A stretch of 11,664 bases of DNA from Chitinophagaceae bacterium. GTDB taxonomy: Bacteria > Bacteroidota > Bacteroidia > Chitinophagales > Chitinophagaceae. Shown in pieces: positions 1-7,550 of this stretch. The DNA lies in the NCBI GenBank assembly GCA_025963615.1, contig JAOQAL010000480.1, forward strand, positions 1-11,664, read 5' to 3'. Within the stretch, counting starts at the first letter, position 1. Each line of letters begins with the position of its first letter. The translations under genes were made by a program, and so were the position numbers. The notes under the pieces were generated by a model. That model did not search any database. It was not told the origin of the DNA and was given only the letters and a program-made list of their open reading frames with translations.

Positions 1-2539
1 TGGTGGGAAGACCACTAAAAGCATCCACTATAACATGGCCTTGTGGATCACGTTTGTAATCATAGCCCATTATTACAGGAAATGTGCTGCCCGCAACAGC
101 CCACGAACCAGCTCCCCCATTGGTAGATAAATTTAAGCGGGGTAAATCTGCTGAAATAAAGTTTACATTATTATCCAGGTAAGCATAGTTACCGCCAAAA
201 GTTATATTCAGGTCTTTCGTTCTTACCGGCGTTACATGGGCCGTAACTTCCAATCCACGGCTCTGCGTTTGTCCTGCATTCGTAAGCAAATCCACATATC
301 CAGTCGAATTGGATACTTTCGTACTTACCGTTTGATCATCTGTTTTTGTGTCAAACCAGGTAACACTGGATACGAAACGATCTTTAAACAGGTTTAAGTC
401 AAACCCAAATTCATATCCTTTTGTGATTTCAGGTTTCAGGTTATTTGACACTAAGCCATTACCCACCGTATAACCAGCAGTACTTCCAAAAGGAAAACCA
501 TAAGCAGAAGCGCCGTAGGTGGATAATAAATAATAAGCGCCGAAATCATTTGTATTGCCAAGGTTTACCTGGCCTACCTTAGACCAACCACCTCTTAGTT
601 TCAGGAAACTGATCGTCTTGCTGTTTTTCAATACATCAAATGCATCGGTAGCAACAAAAGAAAGGTCAACTGAAGGATAGAAGAAAGAACGGTTCTCAGG
701 AGCTAAGATTGAAACCCAGTCATTACGCCCCGTACCATGCAGGAAAAGGAAATTTTTGTACCCAATGCGTAAGTCCCCATAAGCACCGATCTGGCGGGCT
801 TTATAGTTATTTTCTGATACAGCGGGCGTACCTACTCCATTGCTCACATTAAATAAATCCGGCACTACAAGACCGTTTGCCGTCATATTTACAAACTTGG
901 ATTGATCCTGCCTCCATTGTCCGCCGACAATTAAATTAAAATCGAAAGCGCCGACTTTCTTTTTATACTGGGCAAAGAGATCCGTCAGCAAATTGGTAAT
1001 ATAGTTGCTTTGATCATTTACCTGTGCTGAAATATCTGATTTTGAACTTGCATCCGTATGCTTGGAGTAATCTGTAAACTTGAAAGCGCCTACTGTATTC
1101 TTATTAGAAAAATTTCTTGTAGAAAGGCCTTCACGGGCTATGATATCAAGTCCTCTCAGAGGCGTAAACTTAATTTCCACATTTCCTATGAGATAATCAT
1201 TTCTTTGAATAGACCTGTAATTATCCGCTGTAAAATAGGGATTCTGATACCAAGGATTGTAATAACCAATCGGGTTGGCAAAGGGATCTGTTCTCCAGTT
1301 CTTGTACCGGGTAATATCCACATTCGAAGGCATGTTCAGCATATTACCGTACATGCTGCCAGTCTGTGTAGTGATGTCATACCTGTTTTGTGTATAATCG
1401 GTGCTGTACGTAACATTCACTTTTTCACCAATCCTGCGGGTACCATTTACACTCAGTGTAGCACGATTAAATTTATCCCCGGGAGTGGTCCCTTTTACCG
1501 TAGCATAGTTACCAGAGATATAAAAAGTAGAATTATCATCCCCGCTTGTAAGAGAGAAATTGGTAACATTATTTATTCCTTTGTCCCAAAAACGGAAATG
1601 GCCGGGATTGTATGAATAGGCAGCAGAATCCTGCGTACCATCTTCCAATGGCGGGCCCAACGGCTTCATTGTGCCGTCAAATTCAGGTCCATAAGACTGA
1701 TTTTCAAGGTAAGAAAATAAGGGTTTGCCATCCGCGTCAGTACCGTACGCTGTACCGCCTGCACCAAATTTCTTTTGAATTTTAGGAAAAAAAGCCACCT
1801 GCTCAAATGTAGTCGTATTAGATACCACTACCTGTGTCAGACCTCTTTTGCCTTTTTTAGTTGTAACGATCAGGGCGCCATTGGATGCCTGCGAGCCATA
1901 TAAGGCAGCTGCACCTGCACCATTCAGCACCACGATATCTTCCACATCATCGGGGTTCAGATTACCTAAAACACTGTTGGGAACAATCACGTTGTTCAAA
2001 ACAACCAGTGCCTGGTTATTACCTGTCAACGAACGTTGACCTCTCAGGATCAGGCGATAATTCGAGTTTACGCCGCCGCTGGTTCCACTAATCTGCAATC
2101 CTGCCACTTTACCCTGCAGTCCGTTTGCAATGTTTACAGCTTTTCCTGCCGTCAGCACTTCTGATTTAACTACGGAATTAGCTGTACCAATTTCTTTACG
2201 TTTGGCTTTGATACCACCTGCCGTGACGATTACCTCATCAATGGTTCGGGAAAATCCAGCCAATTTAATAGAAATCTTGCTGAGACCCTCTACAGAAACC
2301 TCTTTCGTTTGAAAACCTGTTGCAGAAACGATAATAGCGCTTCCGCTTTTAACATTAACATCAAAAGCCCCTGTTGCATCAGCAACGGAGGCAGATTTAG
2401 TCCCTTTAATTGTGATCGTTGCAAAAGGAACGGGATCTCCTTTTTCATCGGTTACCTTGCCGGTAACTGCTCGTTGCTGGGCAAAGACCAGCCCTCCGCA
2501 TAATAGTAATGCAGAGCATAGTAATGCAATTTTTCTCAT
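1..2539 (-). CDS. SusC/RagA-family TonB-linked outer-membrane protein, 3' end outside window
   Basis: This is a TonB-dependent outer-membrane transporter of the SusC/RagA class, which normally works with a SusD-like surface lipoprotein to import glycans or peptides. About 846 codons are open without a frameshift; the C-terminal barrel strands are cut off by the left edge (family members are usually about 1000 residues). The start is the ATG at 2539, giving a type I signal peptide (MRKIALLCSALLLCGG..., cleavage near A20/Q21). Residues 24-95 form a carboxypeptidase-regulatory-like beta-sandwich (VTGKVTDEKGDPVPFATI). A Ton-box-like IDEVIVTAG sits at about 100-108. The plug is at about 120-225, with LQGKVAGLQI, LRG and LNPDDVEDIVVLNGAGAAAL. 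Barrel sequence follows. No STN domain is present, so signalling through an anti-sigma partner is unlikely. The substrate cannot be told. A susD gene should lie just beyond position 1. The family assignment is very secure. Confidence 0.95.
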   Translation of the reverse strand, partial: MRKIALLCSALLLCGGLVFAQQRAVTGKVTDEKGDPVPFATITIKGTKSASVADATGAFDVNVKSGSAIIVSATGFQTKEVSVEGLSKISIKLAGFSRTIDEVIVTAGGIKAKRKEIGTANSVVKSEVLTAGKAVNIANGLQGKVAGLQISGTSGGVNSNYRLILRGQRSLTGNNQALVVLNNVIVPNSVLGNLNPDDVEDIVVLNGAGAAALYGSQASNGALIVTTKKGKRGLTQVVVSNTTTFEQVAFFPKIQKKFGAGGTAYGTDADGKPLFSYLENQSYGPEFDGTMKPLGPPLEDGTQDSAAYSYNPGHFRFWDKGINNVTNFSLTSGDDNSTFYISGNYATVKGTTPGDKFNRATLSVNGTRRIGEKVNVTYSTDYTQNRYDITTQTGSMYGNMLNMPSNVDITRYKNWRTDPFANPIGYYNPWYQNPYFTADNYRSIQRNDYLIGNVEIKFTPLRGLDIIAREGLSTRNFSNKNTVGAFKFTDYSKHTDASSKSDISAQVNDQSNYITNLLTDLFAQYKKKVGAFDFNLIVGGQWRQDQSKFVNMTANGLVVPDLFNVSNGVGTPAVSENNYKARQIGAYGDLRIGYKNFLFLHGTGRNDWVSILAPENRSFFYPSVDLSFVATDAFDVLKNSKTISFLKLRGGWSKVGQVNLGNTNDFGAYYLLSTYGASAYGFPFGSTAGYTVGNGLVSNNLKPEITKGYEFGFDLNLFKDRFVSSVTWFDTKTDDQTVSTKVSNSTGYVDLLTNAGQTQSRGLEVTAHVTPVRTKDLNITFGGNYAYLDNNVNFISADLPRLNLSTNGGAGSWAVAGSTFPVIMGYDYKRDPQGHVIVDAFSGLPT

Positions 2540-2583
2540 GTGAACGTCAATTTTTTTAATTAATTAACTGATTTTCAGTCCAA

Positions 2584-2651
2584 ACCTTCCAGTGAACAAA
2601 AAGAATGTCGTTGAGAGACAATTTAACATTCCTTTTTGCTGCTGGGAAGGT
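2584..2651 (-). repeat. 68-base imperfect inverted repeat in the susC leader
   Basis: Three nested arms pair across this stretch (plus-strand reading). ACCTTCC (2584-2590) pairs with GGAAGGT (2645-2651), CAAAAA (2597-2602) with TTTTTG (2633-2638), and GAATGT (2603-2608) with ACATTC (2626-2631), leaving a 17-base loop. It lies 45 bases before the susC ATG in the gap after the HhH gene. If transcribed it would fold into a long hairpin, so it could be a leader element, an attenuator or an operator. No T-run follows it on the minus strand, so it does not look like a simple intrinsic terminator of the upstream gene. The pairing is seen directly; any role is inference. Confidence 0.55.
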
Positions 2652-2728
2652 ATTGGTTTTTTAACAAAAACTTAAAAAGAAGTCATTTTTTTGAACTAAA
2701 TCAATTTTTGGCCTCCCTGCGAAGGTTT

Positions 2729-4786
2729 TTATAGATAAAGTATAAATTGGAATCTTACTTCACTTTTTGTGTTTCCGTTAATTTCATCCAATCCAGACCC
2801 AAAAGAATTCTTCCCCTTGTAGATCGTTTGAGCCCATTTAAGCCAGAAAGAAACCTGTTTATTAAGTTCATAGTTCAGGTTAAGATAATAGCGGAATCCC
2901 TTATCAAAAAAAACAGGAATTGAGTAGCTGTACAAAACATCATTTTCATATGCATACAGGCGGGAATTATAATCTCCAGATTCAAAATACTGCAGCCGGA
3001 TAGCTCCCGAATATGGTTTTGAGGAAGGGTTATAAATAAAATCGAAGAACCCCAGGAAGCCATTTTCCTTATTTTGTTCGTTTTTATTATACCATATTAA
3101 TTCAAAGCGGTTGCGAAGACTTATGTTCCGGTTTAGGCGGTAGGTGATTTGTGTGCGCCAGTCTTGTTTTGGAATTAATACCAGGGAGTTCATCACAGTT
3201 GTATGCCCAGGCTGGTTTATTTGTTTGGATTCATTATGGTAACGGGTATATATTTCAAATTCTTTATTGGGGGCATAGGTTAATTGAGCGAAAAAATCTT
3301 TGCCGAAGGAGGGTGCATCCACCAGGTACCTAAGCCAGGGAAACTTGTAAATATCCACATAAGTATTGAGGCGTATTGACTGAAAGAGCCGTAGACTACA
3401 ACCTGCATAAAAACCATTTTCGTTCGTGGGATTGGTATTTTCTGTAAAAGCATTACCATTTATGGATTGATATTTCTTACTTAACGAACGATATAAAAAA
3501 GAGAGGTCAACTTTTGGATCAACACTTATTATCAAACCATTCACGATGGCCCTATTATAATTTTTATCTGTAGCGGCTTCGCCAAAAAAATGAAAATTCC
3601 GATAAGTGTAACTGTAATCCATGCTGAAATTGCTCCAGTTTTTTCCGCTAATTGCGAAAAGATTATAAGGTTCTGCTCTTTTTTGAAGGGGCCGTGAAAA
3701 ATTATACCCTATTCCGTTTACACCCAGATGAAACCGGTTTTTTGTCCAGGATAAACAAGCACCAAAAGTTAATTGCCGGAGATTATTGCGGTCCTCCAGT
3801 TCGCCAGGAGTACGATGGTTTCCTGATGCAAGAAAAGAAGAGAAAAAAAAATCGGTATTAATTGTATCTGCTATAAGGTTGACGCTTATTTTTCGCAAAG
3901 AAACAAAAGCGGTTGCTTCCATATTGGCTTTCCTGATTGTTATTCCGGCTCCGCGATGAAAATTATGCTCGCCGGCAGAATTATAAGGTTTTAGAACCTG
4001 CGACTGCCTTTTGATCCCCGAAACATCAACTCCTTTCCTGAATGCAAGACTTTGCCATTGAATTAAACCCTGTCCGAGGTTGATCGTAAAGTCGCCGATC
4101 GCCAAAGATTGAATAATGCCTGTCTTTCTAACAAATAAATGAAAGGAATAAAAATCGAACCCGTATTTCTGCCGCCCTTTAAAAAACTGTTCGCCGGCGT
4201 CTTTATCGCCGACCAATCCATATTGCAACAGGTTTTTGTATTGGTAACTATACCGAAAGAATAATTTTTGCGGGCTGCCTAAGTAATAGTTCCCGGTTGC
4301 TTTAGAAGCATACCCAATTGATCTTTCCAGTGCTTGTGAAAAACGAAAAAGCAAACTATGACTACCGTTATGAAATCTTTTCCTTAAATCTTCATAAGTA
4401 TTCAATGGGTTGCCAACCGTAATATAGGGAAGTATCTTTTTTATAGTAACTATATCCCAGGCCGGGATCGCCTGCAATTCGTAAATATTTATAAATCTAC
4501 CCAGCAATTTCCTGTAAGATAGAAAGCTGGCAATCTGTAAACCGGTAAGGATTTTCAAGTCCCTCAGTTCATCGTCTCCGGCTGCATTCAAATTAACAGG
4601 GCTATTTTTAAACGCCATCATTTGCTGCATCCATAGATCATCCTCTGTTTCTGCCTGAGCCGCCTCTGTAAGATTCTCTAGTAGCTGTTCCGCGTCGGCT
4701 GGCGTAGTTTGTTGCGCGGTAGATGTAAAAAAGGAAGCGCATAACAAAGAATAACTGGCAAATAATATGGCAGATGCTTTTTTCAC
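2729..4786 (-). CDS. Helix-hairpin-helix domain protein with predicted outer-membrane beta-barrel
   Basis: This is a 685-residue envelope protein of no assigned function. The start is a GTG at 4786, directly preceded by AAAGGA and immediately followed by a signal peptide (MKKASAILFASYSLLCASFF, cleavage after about residue 24-26); no in-frame ATG would keep that signal. Residues 64-122 carry two helix-hairpin-helix units of ComEA type (NLNAAGDDELRDLKILTGLQ, then a region with GRFINIYELQAI). The remaining 550 or so residues are rich in alternating aromatic and polar strands such as YSYTYRNFHFFGEA and end in RFQFILYL, consistent with an outer-membrane barrel. HhH units normally bind DNA, but here the protein is predicted to be exported, so a structural or export-linked role is equally possible. 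It follows the PorV-like gene by 11 bases and is almost certainly co-transcribed with it. Proteins of this layout occur in Bacteroidota, but I know of no demonstrated function. Confidence 0.85.
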   Translation of the reverse strand: MKKASAILFASYSLLCASFFTSTAQQTTPADAEQLLENLTEAAQAETEDDLWMQQMMAFKNSPVNLNAAGDDELRDLKILTGLQIASFLSYRKLLGRFINIYELQAIPAWDIVTIKKILPYITVGNPLNTYEDLRKRFHNGSHSLLFRFSQALERSIGYASKATGNYYLGSPQKLFFRYSYQYKNLLQYGLVGDKDAGEQFFKGRQKYGFDFYSFHLFVRKTGIIQSLAIGDFTINLGQGLIQWQSLAFRKGVDVSGIKRQSQVLKPYNSAGEHNFHRGAGITIRKANMEATAFVSLRKISVNLIADTINTDFFFSSFLASGNHRTPGELEDRNNLRQLTFGACLSWTKNRFHLGVNGIGYNFSRPLQKRAEPYNLFAISGKNWSNFSMDYSYTYRNFHFFGEAATDKNYNRAIVNGLIISVDPKVDLSFLYRSLSKKYQSINGNAFTENTNPTNENGFYAGCSLRLFQSIRLNTYVDIYKFPWLRYLVDAPSFGKDFFAQLTYAPNKEFEIYTRYHNESKQINQPGHTTVMNSLVLIPKQDWRTQITYRLNRNISLRNRFELIWYNKNEQNKENGFLGFFDFIYNPSSKPYSGAIRLQYFESGDYNSRLYAYENDVLYSYSIPVFFDKGFRYYLNLNYELNKQVSFWLKWAQTIYKGKNSFGSGLDEINGNTKSEVRFQFILYL

Positions 4787-4797
4787 TCCTTTATTTA

Positions 4798-5640
4798 TTA
4801 TTGAGTATTTTCTTCGTCCTTGACGGGGGCGGTCATATTGAACAATAACAACAAACCGGGTGTAACACCGAGTTGTGGATGATAGCCGGCCGTAACATCT
4901 ATCCTCAGCGATTTTATAAGCACCCCAATGCCCAGCCAGCTATTTGATGTTGCTGTAGAAATGCCGGCTCTAGCGAGTAACAGGGGCAGCAATTTGTACT
5001 GAATACCGGCATTTATATTGACCGGCTGGTCTTCTTCCTTTTGCATTTCCGCACTTACCAAAAATTTATCTGAAGCTTCGTAGCCAAAGCCGGTTGTATA
5101 AATGAAGGGTAATTTTTCACCGGAATTTTTCCCAAATTTCCCTCCGACCGGGTTGTATACGTGTATACCGGCGTTTAATTTACCTGTCAAATGCAACAGG
5201 ATCCCTACTTCGAAATTAATAGCAGCGGCACTTCCGTAGCCAGCCACTTTAATTGCATAATAATTGAATTGTACTCCAATATCTATTTTATCGTCAAGAC
5301 TTTTACCGTAGGCCAGACCAGCTTGTGTTTCATTATAATCATTGAACCCATAATAACCGGCTTTAAATCCAAAATTTCCGGAATGGGTTGGCAAAGCAAT
5401 AACAGCGTAATAATGACTTAATTCATTAAGCATAAATCTTCTTTCACTATATATGCCTCCTGTTATCCTTTGGACCTTTGCTAACGTAGCCTGGTTTGAA
5501 ATAAAAGAAAATGGATCGGTGTGTGTCGTGCCGTAAGCCCCATACCCAATATAATAGGAGGCTGCAGGCCTGCGGATTGTTTGTGCCTGTGATACTGAAT
5601 GAATAATTAGCGCTACGAGTGCTAATGATAAAGATTTTCT
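4798..5640 (-). CDS. PorV/FadL-like outer-membrane beta-barrel protein
   Basis: This is a predicted small outer-membrane barrel protein of about 280 residues. After the signal peptide (RKSLSLALVALIIHSVSQAQ) the sequence shows repeated amphipathic strand pairs with glycine turns: GNFGFKAGYYGFNDYNE, LAYGKSLDDKIDIGVQFNY, INAGIQYKLLPLLLARAGIS and LRIDVTAGYHPQLG. This pattern resembles the PorV/PorQ/FadL kind of barrel, but the match is by pattern only and I do not recognise a specific family. The frame stays open to an ATG at 5703. I prefer the GTG at 5640 because it puts the signal peptide at the very N-terminus and leaves a strong palindrome (5654-5683) in the untranslated leader; the 5703 start would add 21 residues beginning MFFLIYFLCLNNN. 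It is the first gene of a two-gene unit with the HhH/barrel protein, so the two proteins may act together in the outer membrane. Confidence 0.75.
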   Translation of the reverse strand, partial: RKSLSLALVALIIHSVSQAQTIRRPAASYYIGYGAYGTTHTDPFSFISNQATLAKVQRITGGIYSERRFMLNELSHYYAVIALPTHSGNFGFKAGYYGFNDYNETQAGLAYGKSLDDKIDIGVQFNYYAIKVAGYGSAAAINFEVGILLHLTGKLNAGIHVYNPVGGKFGKNSGEKLPFIYTTGFGYEASDKFLVSAEMQKEEDQPVNINAGIQYKLLPLLLARAGISTATSNSWLGIGVLIKSLRIDVTAGYHPQLGVTPGLLLLFNMTAPVKDEENTQ

Positions 5641-5653
5641 CACCAGCAATTTC

Positions 5654-5683
5654 TTTGTGTCTAAATTATTATTTAAACACAAA
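5654..5683 (-). repeat. Palindrome just upstream of the preferred start of the barrel gene
   Basis: TTTGTGT (5654-5660) pairs with ACACAAA (5677-5683), and inside it TAAAT (5662-5666) pairs with ATTTA (5671-5675). One C/A mismatch separates the stems and the loop is four bases. This gives a 12-bp near-perfect hairpin or dyad ending 14 bases before the GTG at 5640. It could be a repressor operator or an mRNA hairpin controlling the barrel/HhH gene pair. If translation began at 5703 the element would lie inside coding sequence. Confidence 0.5.
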
Positions 5684-5731
5684 AAATAAATCAGGAAGAA
5701 CATATAAATGTTAATGTAATTTGTTGGGGGT

Positions 5732-5770
5732 GATGCTGGATGCTAGATGCTGGATACTGGATGCTGGATA
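5732..5770. repeat. 7-bp tandem repeat (GATGCTG), about 5.6 copies
   Basis: Successive units are GATGCTG, GATGCTA, GATGCTG, GATACTG and GATGCTG, then a partial GATA. The tract lies between the divergent barrel gene and folD. Such short heptamer tracts are prone to slippage and may vary in copy number between strains. No coding or regulatory role is evident from the sequence. Confidence 0.85.
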
Positions 5771-5879
5771 TTTTTCCCGGGGAATAACATTATAATATTT
5801 TTTCACATTATTTCTGCTTTATAGAATTTATCACAAGTTTTTACTCTTATATACAGGGGCCGGGATAAAAAACTTTGTG

Positions 5880-5887
5880 TACGTTTG
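5880..5887 (+). promoter_or_regulatory. Candidate Bacteroidota -7 promoter element for folD
   Basis: TACGTTTG is an exact match to the TAnnTTTG -7 element of the Bacteroidota primary sigma factor. It lies only four bases before the ATG at 5892, so transcription would begin at or next to the start codon, giving a leaderless or very short-leader mRNA. I see no convincing TTTG -33 element at the right distance. The element supports the ATG at 5892 over the GTG at 5877, which would lie upstream of the transcription start. Confidence 0.45.
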
Positions 5888-5891
5888 CGGC

Positions 5892-6767
5892 ATGCAAATT
5901 TTAGATGGCAAAAAAGCCGCACAGACCATTAAAGACCACTTGAAGTTAAACGTAGCCCAGGCAGCGATAGAAGGGAAAAAAGTCCCGCACCTGGCGGCCA
6001 TCCTCGTTGGCACTAATGGCGCCAGCGAAACGTATGTTGCCGCAAAAGTGAAAGCCTGCGAGGAAGTGGGGTTCAAATCCACGTTAATACGCCTGGAAGA
6101 TACAATCAGTGAAATGAAATTGCTTGAAGAAATCAGTGAATTGAATAGCGATCCGGACGTAGATGGGATTCTTATTCAATTACCTTTGCCAAAACATATT
6201 TCAGATGAAGAGGTAATTAATACGATTGATCCTGACAAAGATGTTGATGGGTTTCATCCTGCCAGTGTGGGCAGAATGGTTCAGGGTCTACCAACCTATA
6301 TTGCGGCTACGCCTTATGGAATCATGCTGTTGCTGGAACATTATAAGATAGATACTAAAGGAAAGCATGCGGTAGTTGTTGGCCGAAGTAATATTGTTGG
6401 CAGGCCCATGAGCGTTTTACTGAGCAGCAATTCAAATTATGGAAATTGCACTGTCACTATTTGTCATTCACATACTAAAGATCTGAAAGCGTTTTGCCTG
6501 CAGGCGGATATTATTGTTGCAGCGTTAGGGAAACCTGAGTTTGTTACAGCCGATATGGTAAAAGAAGGTGCCGTTATAGTTGATGTGGGAATTACAAGAG
6601 TGGCAGACGCGACAAAGAAAAGCGGATTTAAATTAAAAGGTGATGTACATTATGAAAGCGTGGCTCCTAAGTGTTCCTGGATCACTCCGGTACCCGGTGG
6701 TGTAGGTCCCATGACCATTGCGGCATTGCTGAAGAATACCTACAGGGCTTGTCAAATGAAAAATTGA
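5892..6767 (+). CDS. folD: Bifunctional methylenetetrahydrofolate dehydrogenase / methenyltetrahydrofolate cyclohydrolase
   Basis: FolD is a cytoplasmic enzyme that oxidises 5,10-methylene-THF to 5,10-methenyl-THF with NAD(P)+ and then hydrolyses it to 10-formyl-THF, the one-carbon donor for purine and formyl-Met synthesis. The 291 residues match the usual length. Catalytic residues are visible as Y48 and K52 in [23 protein letters not shown] and [17 protein letters not shown] form the folate site. The dinucleotide-binding motif [14 protein letters not shown] and the C-terminal signature [17 protein letters not shown] are intact. The start is taken as the ATG at 5892 ([10 protein letters not shown]); an in-frame GTG at 5877 would add MYVCG and is less likely because of the promoter element at 5880. 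It is divergent from the barrel gene and is followed after 77 bases by queE. Confidence 0.97.
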   Translation: MQILDGKKAAQTIKDHLKLNVAQAAIEGKKVPHLAAILVGTNGASETYVAAKVKACEEVGFKSTLIRLEDTISEMKLLEEISELNSDPDVDGILIQLPLPKHISDEEVINTIDPDKDVDGFHPASVGRMVQGLPTYIAATPYGIMLLLEHYKIDTKGKHAVVVGRSNIVGRPMSVLLSSNSNYGNCTVTICHSHTKDLKAFCLQADIIVAALGKPEFVTADMVKEGAVIVDVGITRVADATKKSGFKLKGDVHYESVAPKCSWITPVPGGVGPMTIAALLKNTYRACQMKN

Positions 6768-6844
6768 TCTGTCTTTCTTTAAGAGAATTTTACAGCAGTT
6801 GAATTTAGCGTTGAAGTTATTGGAGAAAAAAGAAAACCGTGTAC

Positions 6845-7471
6845 ATGGTCCTTGAAGAGAAAAATAAAATCACGACAGTGCTTCCAGTCATGGAGCAGTT
6901 TTATACTTTACAAGGTGAGGGATTTCACCAGGGAAGGGCTGCTTATTTTATACGGCTTGGTGGCTGCGATGTAGGTTGCGTTTGGTGTGATGTAAAAGAT
7001 AGCTGGGATGCAGGGAAACACCCGGTTTGCAGCGTGGAAAGCCTGATTATGGAAGTCAAAAAAACGCCTACAGAAATTGTGGTAGTTACCGGCGGTGAAC
7101 CCCTAATGCATAACCTGGATGCATTGACCTGGCAATTGCAGCATGAAGGATTGAAAACACATATTGAAACTTCCGGCGCTTATCCGCTGAGTGGAGATTG
7201 GGACTGGATCTGTTTATCGCCCAAAAAATTTAAAGCACCGTTACCAGAAATTTTGCCAAGGGCTCAGGAATTAAAGGTTGTAATATTTAATAAGTCCGAT
7301 TTTGCATGGGCCGAAAAATATGCCGCTGAAGTCCCGGCAGCCTGCAAACTTTATCTTCAACCTGAATGGGATAAAGCGGCGCTCATGACTCCATTGATCA
7401 TTGAATATATCAAAATTCATCCCAGATGGGAGTTGAGCCTGCAAATTCATAAATACATCCATGTGCCCTGA
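6845..7471 (+). CDS. queE: 7-carboxy-7-deazaguanine synthase (radical SAM)
   Basis: QueE converts 6-carboxy-5,6,7,8-tetrahydropterin to 7-carboxy-7-deazaguanine using S-adenosylmethionine and a [4Fe-4S] cluster. This is a step toward preQ0 and queuosine in tRNA. The protein has 208 residues from the ATG at 6845. The N-terminal substrate loop reads MEQFYTLQGEGFHQGRAAYF. The cluster cysteines are C41, C45 and C48 (GGCDVGCVWCDVKDSW, a CX3CX2C arrangement), and the SAM-contacting VVVTGGEPLMHN follows. The C-terminus is YLQPEWDK...LSLQIHKYIHVP, typical of QueE. An in-frame GTG at 6839 adds two residues, and a later ATG at 6890 would remove the segment before MEQFYT. No other queuosine genes are in the window. 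The next gene starts 79 bases downstream. Confidence 0.95.
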   Translation: MVLEEKNKITTVLPVMEQFYTLQGEGFHQGRAAYFIRLGGCDVGCVWCDVKDSWDAGKHPVCSVESLIMEVKKTPTEIVVVTGGEPLMHNLDALTWQLQHEGLKTHIETSGAYPLSGDWDWICLSPKKFKAPLPEILPRAQELKVVIFNKSDFAWAEKYAAEVPAACKLYLQPEWDKAALMTPLIIEYIKIHPRWELSLQIHKYIHVP

Positions 7472-7550
7472 TGAAGGCGATCCGGAGTCGACAAACAGTG
7501 ATTATTTATTGAGAAAAAGGAATAAACAGGAAGCTCATTCGTTATTTATC

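Noticed and set aside
1058..1615. A 185-codon open frame on the plus strand.
   Set aside because: It lies wholly antisense to the susC coding sequence, has no recognisable domain, and its composition follows from the susC codons.
1848..2503. Several 60-68 codon plus-strand open frames.
   Set aside because: All are antisense shadows of the susC plug and N-terminal region.
2713..2730. CCT...AGG arms followed by a T-run on the plus strand, resembling a small terminator.
   Set aside because: The stem is only three pairs, and no plus-strand gene ends there; the minus-strand HhH gene lacks a T-run in its own direction.
7461..7550. An N-terminal extension of the PorE-like protein starting at an ATG that overlaps queE.
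   Set aside because: The extra 30 residues are polar and would bury the signal peptide inside the protein; the ATG at 7551 or 7569 fits an exported protein.
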